DNA of 64,000 nt, from positions 1-64,000 of the forward strand of contig NZ_JAFFPZ010000016.1 in assembly GCF_016918505.1 (NCBI RefSeq), given 5' to 3'. The notes under the pieces are model-generated. The model was not told where the DNA came from, searched no databases, and saw only the letters and a program-made list of their open reading frames with translations. The translations under genes were made by a program, and so were the position numbers. Positions 26,006-35,491 of this stretch are shown piece by piece (position 1 is the stretch's first letter; every line of letters starts with the position of its first letter). The stretch is from Desulforhopalus vacuolatus. Lineage in GTDB: Bacteria; Desulfobacterota; Desulfobulbia; Desulfobulbales; Desulfocapsaceae.

Positions 26006-28114
26006 ATGAAAATCCTTCACCTCATCAGTCAGTATTCCGAAAGCACCGGTTCAGGATACCGCCTTCAGAATATTCTCCGTCAGGCACACACCGCCGGACA
26101 TGAAAATTTTCTTGTTACCGGAATTTCCGCAGGTATTATCCCGTCACTGAAGGGAATCGACGCCGGACAGTGCCGCTTTGTTCACTTTGGCGAACCGCCG
26201 CTCATGTTCCCCCTCCCCGGGATGAGCGATGTAATGCCCGGTAAAAGCAACCGCTTCGAGGACCTCTCCGACGATCAGCTCAACCTTTATGAAGAGGCAT
26301 GGAGTACCGCTATTGCCGACGCCCTGCAAACCTTTCAACCGGACATCATCCACAGTCACCATCTGTGGATCGTCAGCGCCATCGCCCGTCGACTCAGTAC
26401 CGGGACAAACATCCCGCAGGTCATCTCCTGCCACTCCAGCGACCTGCATCAATACCGCAGCCACCCGCAATTGAGGAAACGGGTTGAGACATGCCGCGAG
26501 GCGGATCAGATCTTTGCCCTCAGTGAAGAACAGAAGAGAGAAATCATCAAGTATTTCGCCATCGCCGAAGAAAAAATTACCATCGCCGGTGAAGGAATCA
26601 ACACTGAGATATTTTATTCACATAAGGAAAAGCCCGCTCCGCCGCCGGTACAGATCGTCTACGCTGGTAAACTGAGCCGGGCCAAAGGAGTCAACCGGCT
26701 GCTTGAGACCATGACCGGCTTCACCCCGGAAGAGGCTCATCTGCACCTTGTCGGTTCCGGCACCGGCGAAGAGGCCGTCCAGTGTCTGCAGCGGGGGAAA
26801 CAGCTTGAGGAATGCAATCTGGTAACGGTTCACGGCACTCTGCCCCAGCCGGAACTGGCCCGGCTGATGCGGCAAAGTCACATTTTTGTGCTGCCATCCT
26901 TTCATGAAGACCTGCCACTGGTACTGCTGGAGGCACTGGCCTGCGGCTGCCGTCTCGCCTGCACCGATCTCCCCGGCTGCGTGGAGTTGCCCGGCAGGGC
27001 CGAAAGCAACCCTGCAGAGATTGTCGCCCTGCCCGATCCAGCCAGCCCTGGCATGCCGAAAAAGAGTGACCAGAAAGTGCTGCAGAGCAGGTTGTACAAA
27101 ACTCTCCGCACCCTGGTGGACAAGATCACACAATCGCCGCAGCTGAGCATGAAGGAAAAACTGGAGAGTCAGTCCATCATCGCGCACAGCAGCTGGCACC
27201 ACGTATTCACCCGTATAAGTAAAGTCTATACTGAAATGACAAATCAAACCTTTGACCAGATAAACAGCCCCATGCACTATACATCTATCTCCTTTCAGGG
27301 CATCGCCGGAGCCTATTCCGACCTCGCCTGCCGTACCGCCCGCCCCGATCTGGAAACTGTTCCCTGCAAATCCTTTGATGACGCCTTCCACGCCGTCCGG
27401 GAAAAGCAGGCCGACCTCGCCATGATTCCAGTGGACAACACCATTGCCGGACGGGTAGCCGACGTTCATCACCTGCTGCCGGAGAGTCGGCTGCATATCG
27501 TTGGTGAACACTTTCAACCCATCAGCCACTGCCTTGTCGGACTGCCGGGAGCAAAGCTTGAAGAGATCACCGATATCCACAGCCACATTCACGCCCTGCC
27601 CCAGTGTCGCAACTATATCCACGACCACAATTTCACCACCCATGTCGCTGCCGACACCGCCAGCGGTGCCGCCAATCTGAAAAAGGACAACGACCCCACC
27701 CAGGGGGCCATTGCCTCGGAACTGGCCGCGAAACTCTACGGGCTGGACATCCTGGATCGAGATATTCAGGACAACAACCTCAACACCACCCGTTTTCTCA
27801 TCCTCTCCCGCGATAACTTCGTGCCAATGTATGAGGAAAATATCCGCTTCCTTACCACCTTTCTCTTCGAGGTACGCAATATCCCCGCTGCGCTCTACAA
27901 GGCACTCGGTGGTTTTGCCACCAACAACATCCAGATGGTCAAGCTGGAAAGTTATGTGGACGACCACTTCAACGTTGCCCGTTTCTATGTGGACGTTGAG
28001 GGCCATATTGAAAGCCGCTCGCTGCAGATGGCCCTTGAGGAACTGCATTTCTTCGCGAAAAACCTCACCGTAATGGGTACCTACCCTGCCCATCCCTTCC
28101 GCATCTCCCTGTAG
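26006..28114 (+). CDS. Fusion of a GT4 glycosyltransferase and prephenate dehydratase with ACT domain
   Basis: A 702-residue open frame. Residues 1 to about 410 are a GT-B glycosyltransferase: N-terminal LHLISQYSESTGSGYRL, HSHHLWIVSAIARRL, GEGINTEIFY, YAGKLSRAKGVNRLLE, and the EX7E-type FHEDLPLVLLEALACG. From residue 411 it becomes prephenate dehydratase: SFQGIAGAYSDLA, the IPVDNTIAGR motif, and the essential TRF in NNLNTTRFLIL. A C-terminal ACT domain follows (about 615-702), whose usual ESRP motif reads ESYV. No stop or good ribosome site lies at the junction (ATG at 27236 or 27272). Aromatic synthesis and sugar transfer have no obvious link, so a genuine fusion, recent stop loss or a one-base error are all possible. 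Confidence 0.85.
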   Translation: MKILHLISQYSESTGSGYRLQNILRQAHTAGHENFLVTGISAGIIPSLKGIDAGQCRFVHFGEPPLMFPLPGMSDVMPGKSNRFEDLSDDQLNLYEEAWSTAIADALQTFQPDIIHSHHLWIVSAIARRLSTGTNIPQVISCHSSDLHQYRSHPQLRKRVETCREADQIFALSEEQKREIIKYFAIAEEKITIAGEGINTEIFYSHKEKPAPPPVQIVYAGKLSRAKGVNRLLETMTGFTPEEAHLHLVGSGTGEEAVQCLQRGKQLEECNLVTVHGTLPQPELARLMRQSHIFVLPSFHEDLPLVLLEALACGCRLACTDLPGCVELPGRAESNPAEIVALPDPASPGMPKKSDQKVLQSRLYKTLRTLVDKITQSPQLSMKEKLESQSIIAHSSWHHVFTRISKVYTEMTNQTFDQINSPMHYTSISFQGIAGAYSDLACRTARPDLETVPCKSFDDAFHAVREKQADLAMIPVDNTIAGRVADVHHLLPESRLHIVGEHFQPISHCLVGLPGAKLEEITDIHSHIHALPQCRNYIHDHNFTTHVAADTASGAANLKKDNDPTQGAIASELAAKLYGLDILDRDIQDNNLNTTRFLILSRDNFVPMYEENIRFLTTFLFEVRNIPAALYKALGGFATNNIQMVKLESYVDDHFNVARFYVDVEGHIESRSLQMALEELHFFAKNLTVMGTYPAHPFRISL

Positions 28115-28150
28115 GGAACGAAGAATATGGGCGAAAAAAACAAAGACAAA

Positions 28151-28200
28151 AAGGGAAAAAGGAGACAGGAGACAGGAGAAAGGAGGCAGGAAAAAGCAGG
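28151..28200. repeat. GGAGACA-type minisatellite
   Basis: Degenerate tandem GGAGACA/GGAGAAA/GGAGGCA units, followed by GGAAAAAGCAG. The same purine-rich array recurs in other spacers: 48451-48510, 53168-53210, 60470-60500, and in the opposite orientation at 28484-28515, 36496-36525, 53440-53496 and 57181-57211. Confidence 0.75.
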
Positions 28201-28324
28201 GCGACAAAACTTGATGACGTTCTTTGTGGGATGAGGCTGTTTCAAGGTACTCTTGTGAAAGACGGAACAGCAAAAAGATTTTTTTGCCAACGCAAAAATA
28301 CTCTAAACATGCAAAAAAAGGATT

Positions 28325-28551
28325 TTATACCATTTTCATTTTTTACTGACCCCAACAAACGACAGGACAAACAGTGTGATACATTAATTCATTGCAGAAA
28401 CGTCTGTTGTGAGATGAGCCACCTGTTGTGCTGAAGACGCCCAAATTGGGCGTCTCTACAAAAACCTTTTGCTTTTGCTTGTTCCTGTCTCCTGTCTCCT
28501 GTCTCCCTTTTCCCTTCCCCCTGCCTTTGAATCCGCCAATACAAAATGTAA
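28325..28551 (+). repeat. Long dispersed repeat, copy 1
   Basis: Starts TTATACCATTTTCATTTTTT then ACTGACC and ends in the reverse of the TATTGGCGGATTC end (AATCCGCCAATACAAAATGT). An 88-bp core (28393-28480) is identical to 57089-57176 and contains the palindrome GACGCCC-AAA-TTGGGCGTC-like hairpin. A reversed GGAGACA array sits inside. The ends match the MITE-like family at 48302-48411. Confidence 0.85.
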
Positions 28552-28576
28552 TTGTTATTACACAAGAGACCCATAA

Positions 28577-28612
28577 GAAAGGCCCCGTTTCCAGATGGAA
28601 ACGGGGCCTTTC
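28577..28612. terminator. Strong hairpin terminator downstream of the BI-1 gene
   Basis: Perfect 16-bp arms GAAAGGCCCCGTTTCC / GGAAACGGGGCCTTTC around AGAT. It lies 26 bp past the stop of the minus-strand BI-1 gene; a T-tract is present on the plus side and a weak one on the minus side, so it may work in both directions. Confidence 0.8.
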
Positions 28613-28638
28613 TTTTTCACAGACAGAAAAACGGATTC

Positions 28639-29355
28639 TCAGTCTTTTCCACCGCTGAGGAGACGAAGCATGAGCAAAAAGAGGTTGATAAAATCAAGGT
28701 AAAGGGTCAACGCGCCCATGATGGCACCCTTGCGGATCGCCTCATCACCGGCTTCCATAATTCCGGTTTCACCAATTCTTTTGATCTTCTGAGCATCCCA
28801 GGCGGTGAGGCCGAGGAAAATGATCACTCCGAGATAGTTCAATGCCCAGGCCAGAGCAGAGCTGGCAAGAAAGATATTAACCACACTGGCGATAATGAAA
28901 CCGATCAGCCCCATCACCATGAAAGAGCCCATGCCTGTGAGGTCACGCTTTGTCACAAGACCATAGACAGCCATGGCCGCGAACATGCCGGAAGCGGTAA
29001 AAAAGGCACTGGCAATAGTTCCAGTACTGTAGAGCATCAGGATGATTGACAGGGTGATACCATTCAATGCCGAGTAGCCAAGAAAAGCCCCCGTCGCGAC
29101 GGCAGCACTCATCTTTTCAACCCTGAACGAAAGCCACATGACGAGGCCAAGCTCAGCAAACATCAGGCCGAAAAAAATCGGCTGGGATATATAAGAGACC
29201 AGCCCGCTCGCTGCGGTCATCATGGCAACAACACCGGTGAGAGCAAGACCGGCTGTCATCCACACAAAGCATTTTGACATGAATACCGATGCAGCCCGTC
29301 TGGTGACTTCAGCGGGAACAGCAACATACGATAATTCTTTTGTCCTTCCAAACAT
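28639..29355 (-). CDS. Bax inhibitor-1 (YccA/TMBIM) family membrane protein
   Basis: 238 residues with seven hydrophobic segments, e.g. CFVWMTAGLALTGVVAMMTA, QPIFFGLMFAELGLVMWLSF and the C-terminal VIIFLGLTAWDAQKIKRIGE, whose DAQKIK is a family mark. Bacterial members are inner-membrane proteins that act as pH-sensitive calcium leak channels or bind FtsH. The ATG at 29355 has AAAGGAG before it. It is monocistronic, ended by the hairpin at 28577-28612. Confidence 0.93.
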   Translation of the reverse strand: MFGRTKELSYVAVPAEVTRRAASVFMSKCFVWMTAGLALTGVVAMMTAASGLVSYISQPIFFGLMFAELGLVMWLSFRVEKMSAAVATGAFLGYSALNGITLSIILMLYSTGTIASAFFTASGMFAAMAVYGLVTKRDLTGMGSFMVMGLIGFIIASVVNIFLASSALAWALNYLGVIIFLGLTAWDAQKIKRIGETGIMEAGDEAIRKGAIMGALTLYLDFINLFLLMLRLLSGGKD

Positions 29356-29460
29356 GGGATACTCCTTTCAAGGTGATTAAGTCCGCCGTGTACGAAGCGG
29401 GATTGAAATTTCGGCACATTTTCGCCGACTCAGAAGTACTATAATATTCATTGAATCAAA

Positions 29461-31293
29461 TTATCGCAACTGTCGCAACACCATCTCACAACGCTGGCAG
29501 TCAAACTCCAGCTCCTTCTCCCCGGTCTGATCCGCGAGGATGAGTCGGCTGTCCTCAATTGCCCTGCCGCCTTTTTCATGGGGACAGAGACCGAGCTGAT
29601 ACTTCACACAATATTTTGTCTGCATCAGCGGCATGCCCTCAACCTGTTTCGCGTCAAGCTCTCCGCTCACCTCCGCACAATGCCGCCGATAAAAGGCGAC
29701 CGCACGGCTGTTGCGGATATTGTCCAGCACCGAAACAACAGGTGAGAGCCACGGCGTCTCACTGCGTACCACTGTTGCCTCTTCCCGGGGATGCGCCCTC
29801 CGGCGCAGCTCTTCATGAGCGGCAACCGCCTTCCGGCGCAGGTTGTTGAGCAGGGCAGCGGAAAGAAAGGGATTACCCTCAAGTTCAACAGAGAGATTTT
29901 TCAGACGGAAAAAACTGTCACCGAGTCGCGCGAGCTGTTTCTTCGCCGACCGCTCTCCCTGCCCCTGCTGCCTGGCCAGCTCAAAATCCATTGTCAGCAC
30001 ACTCTCACTGCACAAACCATCTTCATCGACCAGTTCCAGCAGCACCCCGTCCACACCCTGGCGCAGGGTCATGGAGAGGCCGATGGTCCGTGGTGTCTCA
30101 CTCCCTTCCAGTTCCCGGTTGAACTGCACATCCCTGTTACGGAAAAGCTCTGTGCCGGGAGTAAACTTCACCTGCTCCTTGAGAGATATCCACTCACTGT
30201 CCACCCGGTTGATGCGCATCCCCTGCAGATCGCCATAGCGGTCAAAACAACAGAGTCCGTCACCGTTGGCCAGCACCACAGGATTCTTCAGGCGAAAAGC
30301 GTTTCCACGCACCTCCGCAACCACCCCGATAGCTTCACCGGTAGCCTTTGGGGTATGAATCTCTGCTGCACGATTACGCCTTTTTTCAATGTAGTAGTCT
30401 GTTCCGCCACGGTGAAAGGACTTATCGAGATTCGGTTCAAAAGTAAAGAGGCAACGGCCGGATGAGGCCGCACCTCCCCCACCCTGTTCGAGCAGAGCAT
30501 CCAGCTCCCGCCGATAACTGGCGGTCACATTCTTCACATAGTTTTCGTCCTTGAGCCGCCCCTCAATCTTAAAGGAGGAGATACCCGCACCGGCCAGCGC
30601 AGCAAGGCGGCCACTGAGATTCAGATCCTGCATGCTGAGCAGATAACCGTCCGCGAGCTGTTCCCCGTTCTCCCGCCGCAGGGTATAGCGGTGGCGGCAA
30701 AACTGGGCACATTCCCCGCGGTTGGCGCTGCGTCCCTGCAGGACCTCACTGATATAGCACTGACCGCTGTAACTCACGCAGAGCGCCCCGTGGATAAAGA
30801 ACTCCAGTGGCACAGTCGTTGCCGCGCGAATCCTGTCTATCTGCTGCAGGTTCAATTCACGGGCGAGAACGATCTGGCGAAAACCAACCGCCTCAAGAAA
30901 GGCAGCCTTCTCCGGCGTTCGGGTATCGCACTGGGTAGAGGCGTGCAGCGGAATGGGCGGCAGATCACACTCCAGCAGTCCCATATCCTGAATAATAAGG
31001 GCATCGGCACCGATATTCCAGAAATCGCGGGCGAGGGCGGCGGCGCGTTCCAGCTCCTTTTCCTCAAACAGGGTATTGAGAGCGATATAGACCCGGGCAT
31101 GGAAGAGACGGGCGTGGTGCACCAGTCGTTCCAGCTCCGCCAGGGAGTTGCCCGCCGCCGAGCGGGCACCAAAGGCGGGGCCACCGATATAGACGGCGTC
31201 GGCACCGTGGTTGATGGCCGCGATGCCGATCTCTGCGTTCTTTGCCGGAGCAAGCAGTTCCAGTTTTCTGCCGTTGGCCTGCTCAGATTTCAA
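29461..31293 (-). CDS. U32 family peptidase-like protein (RlhA/YegQ group, with C-terminal Cys cluster)
   Basis: 610 residues. The N-terminal part is a TIM-barrel-like U32 domain (KLELLAPAKNAEIGIAAINHGADAVYIGG, HVYIALNT-like HARVYIALNTLF, HASTQCDTRTPEKAAF, CVSYSGQCYISEVLQGRSANRGECAQFCR) followed by the DUF3656-like middle and a Cys-bearing C-terminus (TKYCVKYQLGLCP, FDCQRCEMVL). E. coli RlhA of this group hydroxylates 23S rRNA C2501, so RNA modification rather than proteolysis is likely. The start is TTG at 31293, inside the end of the upstream MBL gene (11-base overlap), with GAGGG upstream. Confidence 0.9.
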   Translation of the reverse strand: MKSEQANGRKLELLAPAKNAEIGIAAINHGADAVYIGGPAFGARSAAGNSLAELERLVHHARLFHARVYIALNTLFEEKELERAAALARDFWNIGADALIIQDMGLLECDLPPIPLHASTQCDTRTPEKAAFLEAVGFRQIVLARELNLQQIDRIRAATTVPLEFFIHGALCVSYSGQCYISEVLQGRSANRGECAQFCRHRYTLRRENGEQLADGYLLSMQDLNLSGRLAALAGAGISSFKIEGRLKDENYVKNVTASYRRELDALLEQGGGGAASSGRCLFTFEPNLDKSFHRGGTDYYIEKRRNRAAEIHTPKATGEAIGVVAEVRGNAFRLKNPVVLANGDGLCCFDRYGDLQGMRINRVDSEWISLKEQVKFTPGTELFRNRDVQFNRELEGSETPRTIGLSMTLRQGVDGVLLELVDEDGLCSESVLTMDFELARQQGQGERSAKKQLARLGDSFFRLKNLSVELEGNPFLSAALLNNLRRKAVAAHEELRRRAHPREEATVVRSETPWLSPVVSVLDNIRNSRAVAFYRRHCAEVSGELDAKQVEGMPLMQTKYCVKYQLGLCPHEKGGRAIEDSRLILADQTGEKELEFDCQRCEMVLRQLR

Positions 31294-32860
31294 GACATTG
31301 CCCTCGACGGGGGATCACGGTGTTAAATCCCTCACTGTTCAAGTATTTGGCGAAAGCGGTGCTCTGTTCCTCCTCACCATGGACGATGGCGATACGTTTC
31401 ACCTCGAGACCGGAATCCTTCAACAGGCGCATCAGGTCGTTGCGGTCACCGTGCGCACTGAAGCCGCGCAGGTTCGCGACATGGGCACGCAGGGGATACT
31501 CTTTGTTGTAGAAACGAACCGTCGGCGGCTCTCCCTTGCGGCCATTCTTTTCATAGGCCTCTCCCTTCTCCTGCAGCAGGCGGCCAAAGGTCCCCTGCCC
31601 CATATAACCGACAATAAGCACGGTATTACGCTCGTTGTGGATCTTGTGACGCAGGTGGTGCAGGACACGTCCGCCCTCACACATGCCAGAACCGGCGATA
31701 ACAATATGGGGCCGCTCGTCACGGTTAAGTTCCATTGATTCCTGCACCGACTGCACAAAATTAAGCTGTGAAAATTCGAAGGGATTAATACCCTTTTCTA
31801 GGAAGATATCGTGGGTCTCCTGGTCATAATTTTCCGGATGTTCCCCAAAAACGCGAGTGATTTTAGTCGCCAGCGGGCTGTCCACCCATATCGGCATCGG
31901 CGGAAGCGCATCCTCCAGCACCAGCTCGTGGAGGAAGTAGATCAACTCCTGGGTCCGTCCATAGGAGAATGCAGGAATGATTACGGAACCGCCCCGCTCC
32001 CAGGTCTCCTGTACCACTTCTCTCAGCTTCTCCTTCATATCCCGCACCGGCTCATGGAAGCGGTCACCATAGGTCGATTCAAGAATCATCAGGTCTATTT
32101 TACGATGTTCAGGCGGGAAATCAAGAGTTGGATTATTGATGATCGGCTTGTTAAAACGGCCGACATCACCACTGTAAAAGACATTTATTCGCTCACCGTC
32201 ACGCACCCGGGAGAGTACGGTAAAGGCCGAACCAAGGATGTGACCGGCGGGGTAGAAGGTTGCCTCGATATCACGCCCAACGGTCATCGGTTCCTCGAAG
32301 GGAACACCAGAGAAATATGCCAGTGACTTTGTGGCATCCTGCGTACTGTAGAGCGGCTGAATGACCTCCAGATGCTGTTCTTGAAGCAGGTTCAGGACAA
32401 CCTCGTCGCGCACCTCATAGTCGTTTGATTTGAGGACGCTGCGAATCTCCTGAGCCTGCGCCTGGGTAAGCTCCTCCGTGCCACGGCTTTTCACCTTGGC
32501 GAGAAAGTGCTTGGCATTGCGGTAGTTGAGAAAGGAGGCATCCCCTTCCTGGATCTTGGCGGAATCAAGCAGCAGATATTTACAGGCATCGGCCGTGGGG
32601 GGCGTGCAGTAGATTCGGCCGTGAAAGGTCCCCTCTCGGGTCAGCAGCGGGAGACGTCCGGAATGGTCAATATGGGCATGGGAGAGAACTACGTTGGTAA
32701 TGGTCTGCGGGTCGATGGGAAGCACCCTGTTCTTCATCTCTGTCTCCTTCCTCTTCCCCTGAAACATACCGCAGTCGAGCAGGATATGATCTTCACCGCT
32801 GACCAGACAGTGACAGGAACCGGTGACTTCGCGCGCCGCGCCATAAAATGTAACATTCAT
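31283..32860 (-). CDS. Metallo-beta-lactamase/beta-CASP RNA nuclease family protein
   Basis: 525 residues of the CPSF73/RNase J-like group. Metal ligands: LSHAHIDHSGRLP (HxHxDH), YPAGHILGSA, YSGDVGRFN and the late SAHGDRNDL. The beta-CASP insertion spans about 210-400 (PAFSYGRTQELIYFLHEL, ESTYGDR, and IVIAGSGMCEGGRVLHHL). Enzymes of this kind cut or trim RNA. The ATG at 32860 follows CCAGGAG. It is co-transcribed with the U32 gene, whose suggested rRNA role fits an RNA-processing pair. Confidence 0.93.
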   Translation of the reverse strand: MNVTFYGAAREVTGSCHCLVSGEDHILLDCGMFQGKRKETEMKNRVLPIDPQTITNVVLSHAHIDHSGRLPLLTREGTFHGRIYCTPPTADACKYLLLDSAKIQEGDASFLNYRNAKHFLAKVKSRGTEELTQAQAQEIRSVLKSNDYEVRDEVVLNLLQEQHLEVIQPLYSTQDATKSLAYFSGVPFEEPMTVGRDIEATFYPAGHILGSAFTVLSRVRDGERINVFYSGDVGRFNKPIINNPTLDFPPEHRKIDLMILESTYGDRFHEPVRDMKEKLREVVQETWERGGSVIIPAFSYGRTQELIYFLHELVLEDALPPMPIWVDSPLATKITRVFGEHPENYDQETHDIFLEKGINPFEFSQLNFVQSVQESMELNRDERPHIVIAGSGMCEGGRVLHHLRHKIHNERNTVLIVGYMGQGTFGRLLQEKGEAYEKNGRKGEPPTVRFYNKEYPLRAHVANLRGFSAHGDRNDLMRLLKDSGLEVKRIAIVHGEEEQSTAFAKYLNSEGFNTVIPRRGQCLEI

Positions 32861-33050
32861 ACGTTTTCTCCTGGTTGAATCGACAGACGTTTCCTCTGCC
32901 TCAAATAGGGATGGTATGGCTGATTATCCAACATCTCTTTATTTCTTTAAATGTACCGCACCCTGTCAGGGAAACAAAGCTGGAAGGTGGTGAAAGGGGG
33001 AAAAGGGTTGACGCAATTCATCGCAGGAGTTACTTTGTCCGCCTGTTATA

Positions 33051-33074
33051 CTATATAAGGATATATACATATAG
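33051..33074. promoter_or_regulatory. Candidate ArsR-type operator upstream of arsR-methyltransferase
   Basis: An imperfect dyad with ends CTATAT and ATATAG lies 8 bp before the ATG at 33082 and overlaps TATA-rich sequence suitable as a -10 box. ArsR-family repressors bind such short AT-rich dyads, so self-regulation of the arsR-methyltransferase/ahcY pair is plausible. Confidence 0.5.
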
Positions 33075-33081
33075 ACATTTT

Positions 33082-34020
33082 ATGCAGATAAACACCTTCA
33101 GCAAGGCTCTCGCCGATCCTACCCGCGCCAGACTTCTCGCCATCCTGCTCAAGCACGAGTTGAGCGTGGGCGAAGTTGTGCGGGCAATCGGCATTTCCCA
33201 GCCGCGGGTATCACGTCATTTGAAAATCCTCCACGAAAGCGGCCTGCTCCGCTCGCGCCGGGAGGGACTGTGGAACTTCTACCGCATCGGCGATGAGGGT
33301 ACAGCCGGCGAGTACGTCAAAGCAATTTCCTTTCTCCTGGAAAGTAAAGAGTTTGCCGCCGACCGGGAGGGTGTGCGCAAAGTGCTGGCTGAACGCAGCC
33401 GCGAGGTACGTACGTTCTTTGATGAAATTGCCGAAGATTGGGAACGCCTGCAGCGAGATATTTTCGGAGACTTTGACCTGAACCGCGAGGTACTCGCCAG
33501 TCTCTCCCACTGTACCTGCGGAGTCGACCTCGGCTGCGGCACCGGCGAACTGCTGGAGCGAATGGCCAGCTGCTGCGACAAGGTAATCGGAGTGGACAGT
33601 TCACCCGGCATGCTGCAACAGGCCAGAGGACGGCTCGGCGATCGTGCCAGTCTGCGCATTGGAGCACTTGAACATCTGCCACTGGCGAATGCGGAGGCGG
33701 ATTTCGCCGCCATCTCCATGGTGTTGCACCACCTGTCCGACCCCGAAAAGGCGGTGGCCGAAGCAATTCGGGTACTGCGCCCGGGCGGTCGCCTCGTGGT
33801 CGCCGATTTTACCGCCCACAATAATGAGAGGATGCGGACGCTTTATGGCGACCGCCGCCTCGGTTTCACCAAAGAGCAGCTTGTCAGCTGGCTGCAGACT
33901 GCCGGAATGCAAATGGAAGGAATACATTCCTTTCCTGTTAATAAAGGTCTGACTGTACTGGTCAGCACAGCACGTAAGGGCAACATGCCCGCAAATGGAG
34001 GAAAAAATGCTTCAAGTTGA
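33082..34020 (+). CDS. ArsR-type regulator fused to a SAM-dependent methyltransferase
   Basis: 312 residues. Residues 1 to about 85 form a winged helix of the ArsR family ([41 protein letters not shown]). Residues about 130-300 are a class I methyltransferase with [16 protein letters not shown] as the SAM loop, [16 protein letters not shown], and [25 protein letters not shown]. No clustered metal-binding cysteines are seen, so the effector could be SAM or SAH rather than a metal. The ATG at 33082 is preferred over an upstream frame opening. It overlaps ahcY by 14 bases, so the regulator-methyltransferase and SAH recycling are encoded together. Confidence 0.9.
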   Translation: MQINTFSKALADPTRARLLAILLKHELSVGEVVRAIGISQPRVSRHLKILHESGLLRSRREGLWNFYRIGDEGTAGEYVKAISFLLESKEFAADREGVRKVLAERSREVRTFFDEIAEDWERLQRDIFGDFDLNREVLASLSHCTCGVDLGCGTGELLERMASCCDKVIGVDSSPGMLQQARGRLGDRASLRIGALEHLPLANAEADFAAISMVLHHLSDPEKAVAEAIRVLRPGGRLVVADFTAHNNERMRTLYGDRRLGFTKEQLVSWLQTAGMQMEGIHSFPVNKGLTVLVSTARKGNMPANGGKNASS

Positions 34021-35425
34021 TCCCATCCTTAACCACAAAATTGCCGACATGAACCTCGCAGAGTGGGGCTCCATGGAAATGCAGCTCTCTGAACGGGAAG
34101 TTCCCGGCCTGATGTCTTTGATCGAAAGATACCGCGATGAAAAACCCCTCAAGGGTTTGAAGATTACCGGCAGTCTCCACATGACCATCCAGACCGCCAT
34201 GCTCATTCAAACCCTCTACGAACTCGGTGCCGACATCCGCTGGGCATCCTGCAATATCTTTTCCACCCAGGATCACGCCGCAGCCGCTATTGTGAAAAAA
34301 GGCTACGCCAAAGTTTTCGCATGGAAAGGAGAAAAACTTGATGAGTACTGGTGGTGCACCGAGCAGGCGCTGACCTGGCCTGATGGTTCCGGTCCCGACC
34401 TCATTGTTGATGACGGCGGCGACGCCACCCTGCTCATCCACCAGGGCGTCAAGGTGGAAAAAGACCCCTCTCTTCTCGACAAGAAATATGATGTGAAAGA
34501 ATTTCAGATCATTATGGACCGCCTGAAAGAGTCAGTGCACAATAATCCGCAGAAATGGCAGAAGATTGCCAAAAAGGTTCGCGGCGTCTCCGAAGAGACC
34601 ACCACCGGTGTCCATCGTCTCTACCAGATGGCCAGAGACGGTGAACTGCTCTTCCCGGCATATAACGTCAACGACTCGGTCACAAAATCCAAATTCGACA
34701 ACCTCTACGGCTGCCGTGAATCCCTCGCAGACGGGATCAAACGTGCCACCGATATCATGCTCGCCGGAAAAGTTGTTGTGATTGTCGGCTACGGCGACGT
34801 CGGCAAGGGCTGTGCCCAGTCCATGCGCGGCTTCGGCGCCCGGGTAATCGTCACTGAGATTGACCCCATCTGCGCCCTGCAGGCGGCCATGGAAGGCTAT
34901 GAAGTCACCACTTTTGAGAAAGCAGCTCCCCGGGGGGATGTTTTCGTCACCTGTACAGGCAACTACCACGTCATCCGCAGCGAGCACATGGAAGTCATGA
35001 AGGATGAGGCGATTATCTGTAATATCGGCCACTTCGACAGTGAAATTGAGATGACCTATCTCGAAGAAACATCCGGTGCGAAACGGGTGGAGATCAAACC
35101 GCAGGTAGACAAGTGGATACTCTCCTCCGGGAAATCACTGATCGTGCTCGCAGAAGGACGCCTCGTTAATCTCGGCTGTGCCACCGGCCACGCCAGCTTT
35201 GTCATGAGCAACAGCTTCACCAACCAGGTGCTGGCACAGCTCGACCTTGCCAAAAACAATTACGAACCGAAGGTTATGGTTCTGCCGAAAGATCTTGATG
35301 AAGAGGTGGCCCGACTGCATCTCGGCCGTCTCGGTGTTGAGCTGGATGTGCTCAGCAAGGCACAGGCGGATTATATCGGCGTGAAAATTGAAGGTCCGTA
35401 TAAAGAAGATATGTATCGCTATTAA
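34007..35425 (+). CDS. ahcY: S-adenosylhomocysteine hydrolase
   Basis: 472 residues. It splits SAH into adenosine and homocysteine, relieving product inhibition of methyltransferases. Family motifs: [24 protein letters not shown], the NAD-binding [29 protein letters not shown], and the C-terminal [17 protein letters not shown] with the PYKEDMYRY end. The ATG at 34007 is chosen because GGAGG sits 5 bases before it; an in-frame ATG at 33995 has no site. It overlaps the upstream gene by 14 bases and is ended by a strong terminator. Confidence 0.97.
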   Translation: MLQVDPILNHKIADMNLAEWGSMEMQLSEREVPGLMSLIERYRDEKPLKGLKITGSLHMTIQTAMLIQTLYELGADIRWASCNIFSTQDHAAAAIVKKGYAKVFAWKGEKLDEYWWCTEQALTWPDGSGPDLIVDDGGDATLLIHQGVKVEKDPSLLDKKYDVKEFQIIMDRLKESVHNNPQKWQKIAKKVRGVSEETTTGVHRLYQMARDGELLFPAYNVNDSVTKSKFDNLYGCRESLADGIKRATDIMLAGKVVVIVGYGDVGKGCAQSMRGFGARVIVTEIDPICALQAAMEGYEVTTFEKAAPRGDVFVTCTGNYHVIRSEHMEVMKDEAIICNIGHFDSEIEMTYLEETSGAKRVEIKPQVDKWILSSGKSLIVLAEGRLVNLGCATGHASFVMSNSFTNQVLAQLDLAKNNYEPKVMVLPKDLDEEVARLHLGRLGVELDVLSKAQADYIGVKIEGPYKEDMYRY

Positions 35426-35458
35426 GACCGTCTGAATGTCTGTTTGCAGACAGAAATA

Positions 35459-35491
35459 AAAAGCCGTCCCGGAAACGGGACGGCTTTTTAT
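35459..35491. terminator. Terminator between ahcY and the IscU-like gene
   Basis: Stem AAAAGCCGTCCC / GGGACGGCTTTT with a short GGAAA-type loop and T-rich tail. It lies 34 bp after ahcY and overlaps the end of the convergent IscU-like gene, so it probably serves both. Confidence 0.9.

Noticed and set aside
26618-28273. A 551-codon minus-strand frame opposite the glycosyltransferase-prephenate dehydratase gene
   Set aside because: It is antisense to two recognisable enzyme domains with all their motifs, and its own translation shows no domain.
33008-33013. TTGACG as the -35 of the arsR-methyltransferase promoter
   Set aside because: It is far more than 17 bp from any TATA-like -10 near the gene start.
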